A stretch of 64,000 bases of DNA from Sarcocystis neurona (Eukaryota > Apicomplexa > Conoidasida > Eucoccidiorida > Sarcocystidae). Made by a program: the position numbers and the translations under genes. Numbering within the stretch: the stretch's first letter is position 1; each line of letters opens with the position of its first letter. The notes beneath the pieces were generated by a model that searched no databases, was not told where the DNA came from, and was given only the letters and a program-made list of their open reading frames with translations. Below are positions 59,183-64,000 of the stretch, piece by piece. Location: contig KL647288.1 of assembly GCA_000727475.1 (NCBI GenBank), positions 1,632,156-1,696,155 of the forward strand. The letters run 5' to 3'.

Positions 59183-61482
59183 TCACCAGAGCCGTCGTGC
59201 TCCGCAGATGTCTTCTCTCCCTCCTGCCAAAAATACTCTCCACACAGAATTGTTCGTCCCGCACCATGCCGCGACTATCAACGGCTGCGCATTCTGCTGC
59301 AAGTCCCGATAACCCTGCTGCTGCGGCTGTTCTCGTGTCCGCTGCTGCGCGTCCTTCCGCCTGGCGTCCTTTTTCGCCCGACGCTGCTGCAGGGAACTCT
59401 GCTGCCGCTGCTCTTTCTTCTCCTCCTGCCGCAACTTCTGCAACTGCATCTCCTGCTCCAGCGGTTTCTCCGGCCGCAGCTACCTCTCCGTCTCCAGCGG
59501 TTTCTCCTGCCCCAGCTGCTTCTCCTGTTGCTGCGGTTTTTCCTGCAGCACCTGCTCCTCCTGCAGCACCTGCCTCTCATTCAGCATCTTCCACTGCTGC
59601 AGCTCCTCGTCCTGGCTCGTCGAGTTTTTCCACGGGTCTTCCTCGCTTCTCCCCAGACGCCTCTGTTGCTGCTCTGGTGTGCCCTCCCGCTTTCTCTTCT
59701 CCTATCTTACCGGCGTCTGCAATCCCTTCCCCGGTTTCTTCTTTCTGCTCTCCTCAATCTCATTCCCCCGCTTCTTTCTCCTTCTCCTATTCTGCGTTCT
59801 TTTTCCCTTCCCAGATTGCCTTCCCTCTTGCGCTAACTCCGCCTGCTCCTTCTTCTTCTTCTTTTCCTGCAGCGCCCTGCATCTCACCAGCAGGCAATCT
59901 CTCTACCTCAGCTGCAGCCGCACATCCTGCTGCGTTCCGTCCTGCTCGCGCTGCTGCTGGGACGACTTCTACAGCCGCGTCTGCTGCTGCTGCTTCTCCT
60001 CCTTCTCTGCCGCCTGCTGCGCCCACCTCTCCCGCTGGTAGAAAAGCAGCTCCCAGTGCTCCTGCAGTGGCGCTATCTGCTACTGTTCGTCGCCAGCCCT
60101 CCGCAGCTCCTGCTTCACGCGCTGCTGCCGCAGCTCCTGCTGCTGCTGCGTCTGCGATTCTTGCTGCTGCAGCACCGTGTCTTCTTGCTGCTGCTGGTGC
60201 CCCTGCGCTTTCTGCTGCAGCACGTTCTCCTGCCCCTGCCGTGCTTCCTTCTCTCACAGGCCATCCTTCTGCCGCTGCAACTTCCTCTGCTGCTGCAGCT
60301 TTCTCTCGGGCTGTTAAACCTTCCTCTACTGCTGTCCTTTCTCGCGCTGCACCACTCTCTCCGGCGACTTCTGCTGCTTCGTCCGTCTCTGCTGCTATAG
60401 TTGCTGCTGTACCCGCTGCAGCTGCCTCTGCGAGGTGTCGGGCTTCTCTTCCACGTGCTGCTGATCGAACGGTGAAGTGTCATCAGCCGCCTGCTGCACC
60501 TTCGTCTTTGCCTGCTGCTGCCGTTTCTCCTGGAGCCTCGCTTGTGCGTGACTCTGCCGCTGCTGCTCCTGCACCTGCAGAGTCTGTTCCTATCGCTGCT
60601 GCTGCGCCGTCTTCGTCGATGCTTGCGTCTCTCCGCCCAACACGTGCTACACTGCCGACGCCTGCTGTTCCATCGGTTCTGCCCATCCCTGCTGCTCCCG
60701 CGCTGCCTCCTGCTGCTCTTTGGCAGCCTGCCGTCCCTGCTGCTTTGCTGCCTGCGGCTGCTCCTGCTGCTTCCCTGCCTGCTGCGACTGTCTGGCTGCC
60801 TGTTCCTGCTGCTGCTTGGGTCGCGGCTGCTGCGACCGCTCCCCTTCCATCTGCGTCTGCAGTTCTTGTTGCCGCTTCTGCTGGGAGCTGTCCTGCCACT
60901 GCTGCTGCTTCTCGCACGCGTGTTGCTGCTGGCGGTGTTGCTGTTCCTCCTCCTGCTGCGGTTGCTGTGCGTCTGACTGCCGCCTCCTTCCATCCTGCTG
61001 CTGCTGCTGCTCTTTCTTCTACCGTGCCCGCGGCTGCAGTTTCTGTGCCTCGTACTTCCTTTCCTCCTCTTTTTCACACCAGTTTCTCTTCTTCTTCTTC
61101 TTCCTCTTGTCCTTCTTATTCGTCTTCTCCGTCATCGTCGTCGTCACCACTGCCGTCATCTACTTCTCCCTCTTTTTCGAATTCTTCTTCTTTTTCTCCC
61201 TCTCCTCTGTGTCCATCCGCTGCTGCTGCTCTCTTCCCTGCGCCTGCTGTCGATTGCGCTGCGGTCCTGCGGACTGCTTCCCCTGCTCCTCGTCCAAGTA
61301 CTGCTGGCCCCGCAGACGGCGCAGATGTCTGCGCTGGTGCATGCCCCTGCTCTCGGCTTCTTGTCCTTTCTTCTTCTTCTTCTTCCTCTTCTGCTGCTGC
61401 TGCTGATACTTGTGCTGCTGTATCGACGCCTTGTCATGCTGCGGCTGCTGCTGGCTGCTGCTCCGGTGTTGGAGGCGTGATG
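59183..61482 (-). pseudogene. Gln/Glu/Lys-rich coiled-coil-like frame with 13 stops
   Basis: Read on the minus strand with codons starting at positions 1 mod 3, this block gives continuous Gln/Glu/Lys/Arg/Leu sequence with no frame change over 2.2 kb, for example DEELQQWKMLNERQVLQEEQ and QIAPLQEHWELLFYQRERW, ending at a TGA at 59183. The frame contains thirteen internal stops: eleven TAG (complement triplets start at 59480, 59702, 59903, 59969, 60080, 60326, 60395, 60590, 60647, 61019, 61160), one TGA (60254) and one TAA (60314). Either it is a decayed gene, many small introns hide the stops, or the appearance comes from CAG-rich DNA that never coded. It overlaps the plus-strand 980-codon frame. 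Confidence 0.3.
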
Positions 61483-62139
61483 ACAGGCCTTCGCTGCAGC
61501 ACCGACAGCAGCATAAAGAAGAGGAGCGCAGCTGCCTGCCGTGTGCTGCTGCTGCTGCTCCTTCTCCCCCTGCTTCTGCCTCTTGAACATTTCTCTGTGA
61601 AAGATCGCCACGCCACCAACAACGCTTTCTCTACAACAGCAATGAAAAACGCATGCACCTGGGGGGAGGGTCGTCCAGCAGCGCCGCGTGGGTGCAGCAG
61701 CTCCAGCATCAGGAATAAGCAGCAGCAGCACTCAAGCAACTCGGAAGGAAGTCGCACGGCGGCTCTGCTGGTCTTCGCCCACGCCCACGTTACCCCGACC
61801 CTTCCAGCTGCGACGGTGAGACTTCTTTATCCTCTGCGTGCCGTGCTTCTCCTGCTACTGTTCTTGCTGCCGTGCTTCTCCTGCTTCTGCCTCTTCTGCT
61901 GCTGCCTCTCCTGCTGCTGTTTCTCCTGCTGTGCTGCTCCTGGTGTGCCGTTTTCTGCTGTGCTGCTCATGCTGTACTGCCCCTGCTGCGGCGGTTCCTC
62001 CTCCTGCTCCTCTTCCTCCTCAGGCTGCTGCTGCTGCTCTTGCTGCAGTGCTGCTCTTGCTGTGCCTCTTTCCTGTTGCTGGGGCCGTTGCTGCCCCGGC
62101 TGCGCTTCTCCTCCTCCTGCTGCTGCTCCCCCCTGCTGA
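59197..62139 (+). CDS. 980-codon Ala/Ser/Pro-rich open frame (coding status doubtful)
   Basis: The plus strand has no stop in this frame for 2.9 kb. Residues 1-780 are Ala/Pro/Ser low complexity with poly-Ser near 640-700; a possible ATG start is at 59266 (MPRLSTAAHSAASPDN). After about residue 790 the frame passes into Leu and Cys runs typical of antisense triplets, so coding, if real, ends earlier. Against it: CTG lies on this strand, whereas the supported genes here carry CAG on the sense strand. For it: the other two plus frames and all minus frames have several stops over the same interval. No domain is recognised. Confidence 0.28.
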   Translation: MLRRCLLSLLPKILSTQNCSSRTMPRLSTAAHSAASPDNPAAAAVLVSAAARPSAWRPFSPDAAAGNSAAAALSSPPAATSATASPAPAVSPAAATSPSPAVSPAPAASPVAAVFPAAPAPPAAPASHSASSTAAAPRPGSSSFSTGLPRFSPDASVAALVCPPAFSSPILPASAIPSPVSSFCSPQSHSPASFSFSYSAFFFPSQIAFPLALTPPAPSSSSFPAAPCISPAGNLSTSAAAAHPAAFRPARAAAGTTSTAASAAAASPPSLPPAAPTSPAGRKAAPSAPAVALSATVRRQPSAAPASRAAAAAPAAAASAILAAAAPCLLAAAGAPALSAAARSPAPAVLPSLTGHPSAAATSSAAAAFSRAVKPSSTAVLSRAAPLSPATSAASSVSAAIVAAVPAAAASARCRASLPRAADRTVKCHQPPAAPSSLPAAAVSPGASLVRDSAAAAPAPAESVPIAAAAPSSSMLASLRPTRATLPTPAVPSVLPIPAAPALPPAALWQPAVPAALLPAAAPAASLPAATVWLPVPAAAWVAAAATAPLPSASAVLVAASAGSCPATAAASRTRVAAGGVAVPPPAAVAVRLTAASFHPAAAAALSSTVPAAAVSVPRTSFPPLFHTSFSSSSSSSCPSYSSSPSSSSSPLPSSTSPSFSNSSSFSPSPLCPSAAAALFPAPAVDCAAVLRTASPAPRPSTAGPADGADVCAGACPCSRLLVLSSSSSSSSAAAADTCAAVSTPCHAAAAAGCCSGVGGVMTGLRCSTDSSIKKRSAAACRVLLLLLLLPLLLPLEHFSVKDRHATNNAFSTTAMKNACTWGEGRPAAPRGCSSSSIRNKQQQHSSNSEGSRTAALLVFAHAHVTPTLPAATVRLLYPLRAVLLLLLFLLPCFSCFCLFCCCLSCCCFSCCAAPGVPFSAVLLMLYCPCCGGSSSCSSSSSGCCCCSCCSAALAVPLSCCWGRCCPGCASPPPAAAPPC

Positions 62140-62340
62140 CGTGCTACTCTCCTGCCTCTGCTGCTGCTGCTCCTCCTGCTGCGCTGCTGCTGCTCTCGCT
62201 GCTGTGTGCGGCTCCTCCTCCTTCTGCTTCTCCTCCTCCTGCTGTGCCTCTCCTCCTTTTTCTCTTGCTGTGCTGCTGCTGCTAGTACTGTTGCTGCACG
62301 TGAGGCTCCTTCATCTCTTTATTTACTGTGTCTCTACACG
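61483..62340. other. CTG-rich tail of the block
   Basis: From 61483 to 61830 the sequence is mixed and includes a CAG patch on the plus strand (61690-61740). From 61840 to 62300 CTG/TCC repeats give Leu/Cys runs on the plus strand and would give Gln/Ala/Glu on the minus strand, but no long minus frame is open. No gene is called. Confidence 0.4.
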
Positions 62341-64000
62341 TATGTAAACATCTTGACCTGCTCTTAGTTGATTTTCACAGAGTGATTAGCGGTTCCCTTC
62401 ACTCCCTTCGTTTTTTAGACTTCCTTCTTCTCCGTTCCTCTCTCTGTGTCTCCGTCTCTTGTTGACGTCTGACCATCCTCGTCTCTCCGTCTCTGTGCAT
62501 GCCTTTCTGTTTATCTCTCTGCCCGCTTCCTCCTTCGATCGTTGTCGGATGTTTTCCTGTCCCTTTTTCTTTTTTTCTCTTTTCCTCGCGCTCTGCATCG
62601 GCGTCTCCCAAAGTCTGTCTCCGTCATTTTGCCTAGCTGTCTCTCGCCAGGACCCTCTGTCTGTCTCCTCTCCGCCTGTCTCTCTTCTACGCAGCCTACC
62701 GGCGTCACCTCTGCGTGTGCGTGCATTCTTTCTACCTCTCTCTTTCTTATCTCTTCACGTGGCTTCTCTGTGCTTCTCGTCGAGCTGAATTTCGCCGCGT
62801 TTTCGTCTACGGGACACTTACATACATATCTACATAATACATACATACACGTGTCTCCTAGAGACACCGCCTTTACTTTTCTTTGGACTCTGGGCTCTTT
62901 CTAATTTATGTACGCGTCCCCTGCTTCCTCTCCTTGGCGGCGGTTCCACTCTCTTTTCTTCGTCTTCACTTCTCCCTCCGTCGTCTCGTCTCCTTCCTGA
63001 CGCAAAAAAACTTTCTCCTCTGCGCTCCACTTTTTCTCCTCTTTTTAGCTCCACACATATACATGCGCGACGACGCAATGGCAATACTACCATATATATA
63101 CTCATACATATATATATATATACACATATGTACACTTACAGTACCACCATATATAAATAAATGCACAATACATACAAATATACTTACAATACTAGCATAT
63201 ATAAGCACATGCACAATACACACATATATATATGTATACATATAATATATATATGTATATTTACTGCTTTATATAGACAATATAATATATATATGTGTAT
63301 ATTTAGAATACTGTGATATATAAATACGTGCGCAATACACATATATATTTATATGTGTGTGTCGATTTACTGCCCTCGCAACTGTCTCTGTAGCCGCTTT
63401 TGCCTCGCGTACCACGTCTCTCTCTCTCTTTGTGTCACCCCACGCCTCCTGCGTCTGTGCATCATTTTGGCCCCCCTTCCTGGGCCGCAGACGGAAATTT
63501 GTTGTGCGTCTCCTTTGTGCATGTTCCCTTCTCACCTCAAGTCTACCAGAACAAAGTAGGGGAAAAAACAATTCACTCGACTTTTCTCTCTTTTGTGTGT
63601 GTTTTCCTCTCGTGAGTCTACCAGACCAACACACAGGGAGAAGATTCGTTTTAGTACTTCTCTCGTTAGACGCGAAGCCGAGTCGCTGCCTTCTGAGAGA
63701 AGTCGTCAAATGTCTCTGCTCTCCTCAACCTTCCTCTCCTGCCCGTCGTTTTGCTGCCTTCTGTTACGCACTTCCTCCTCGCCTTCCCCGCGTATTTCTT
63801 TCTCTTCCTTTCCTCCCTTTCTCGTGTGTGTGCATGCCTTCGGATGTATGCGTGTCTTGAATATATTGACCCCCGTCTCGTCTGTCCGCACTCTTCTCTT
63901 CAAACGACATTTGCTGCCACAGTGTCTCTTCCTGTTCTCCACACGCAGGCATTCCAGCGTCGTTCAGGATGCTTCTCCGCCTTTTTTTATCTCTCCCCCT
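62341..64000. repeat. Pyrimidine-rich and TA-rich terminal block
   Basis: TCTCTC/CTTCC-rich DNA (62390-63050 and 63370-64000) encloses a TATATA/ACATAC-rich core (63060-63360). Frames give Ser/Leu/Phe on the plus strand or Arg/Glu/Lys on the minus strand and are not convincing genes. It mirrors the purine-rich plus TA-rich layout of the left edge. Confidence 0.8.

Noticed and set aside
59183..61482. Nuclear genetic-code change with TAG read as Gln
   Set aside because: The RBR-like gene ends at a TAG where coding character stops, and the two named genes have no internal TAG, so a genome-wide reassignment is not supported.
1..64000. CRISPR array
   Set aside because: The regular repeats are triplets, dinucleotides or diverged minisatellite units without unique spacers of constant length, in eukaryotic DNA.
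1..64000. Telomere or subtelomere
   Set aside because: No TTTAGGG-type array is present at either edge; the terminal repeats are GA/CT and TA types.
1..64000. Retrotransposon or other mobile element
   Set aside because: No reverse transcriptase, integrase or transposase motif and no long terminal repeat pair was seen; only short local repeats.

Overview
The window is nuclear DNA of a eukaryote, most likely an apicomplexan of the genus Eimeria or a close coccidian relative. The grounds are CAG/CTG triplet runs over many kilobases, reading frames full of poly-Ala, poly-Gln and poly-Ser, TA-, CA- and GA-type simple repeats between gene islands, and introns of about 0.8 to 2 kb with consensus GT-AG sites. 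Nothing suggests bacterial, organellar or viral DNA. Species assignment is inference. I recognised no tRNA, rRNA, telomere array or transposon.

Two genes can be named because domain motifs and splice phases agree. (1) Minus strand, 23038 to 19694: a clathrin light chain of 479 residues in two exons. Its Ala/Gln/Glu/Gly-inflated N-terminal part ends in a charged helix, and the second exon carries the C-terminal W-x-x-V-x-x-L motif. (2) Plus strand, 36597 to 44854: a three-exon, 1846-residue RING-between-RING-like ubiquitin ligase. It has a full set of RING1 zinc ligands, split by a 345-residue low-complexity insertion and an intron. Its RING2 (Rcat)-like module is rebuilt exactly across the second intron but has Leu where active RBR enzymes have the catalytic Cys.

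Layout: 1-1085 GA-rich then TA-rich repeats; 1086-3290 CAG/CTG patchwork; 3363 to about 9256 a large minus-strand gene for a Gln/Ala/Ser-rich protein (long exon 3363-7790, upstream exons unresolved); 9333-10700 a divergent plus-strand open frame and CAG-rich DNA; 10701-19395 gene-poor, with TA/CA repeats, a tandem duplication at 11.5 kb and one CTG-rich island at 15.8-16.6 kb; 19694-23038 clathrin light chain; 24.5-36.5 kb short exon-like, Ala-biased islands, several with good splice sites, gene models unresolved; 36597-44854 the RBR-like gene; 44.9-56.9 kb gene-poor; 56.9-57.7 kb a small CAG/CTG island; 58.57-59.0 kb a degenerate minisatellite; 59.2-62.1 kb a CTG-rich block with a 980-codon plus-strand open frame opposite a Gln/Glu/Lys frame broken mainly by TAG; 62.3-64.0 kb pyrimidine-rich and TA-rich repeats.

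The two named genes share no pathway visible here (endocytic coat versus ubiquitin transfer), and nothing in the sequence links their regulation. Coding appearance alone is unreliable in this DNA: triplet-biased stretches often look plausible in several frames on both strands, so everything outside the two named genes and the 4.4-kb exon is held at low confidence.
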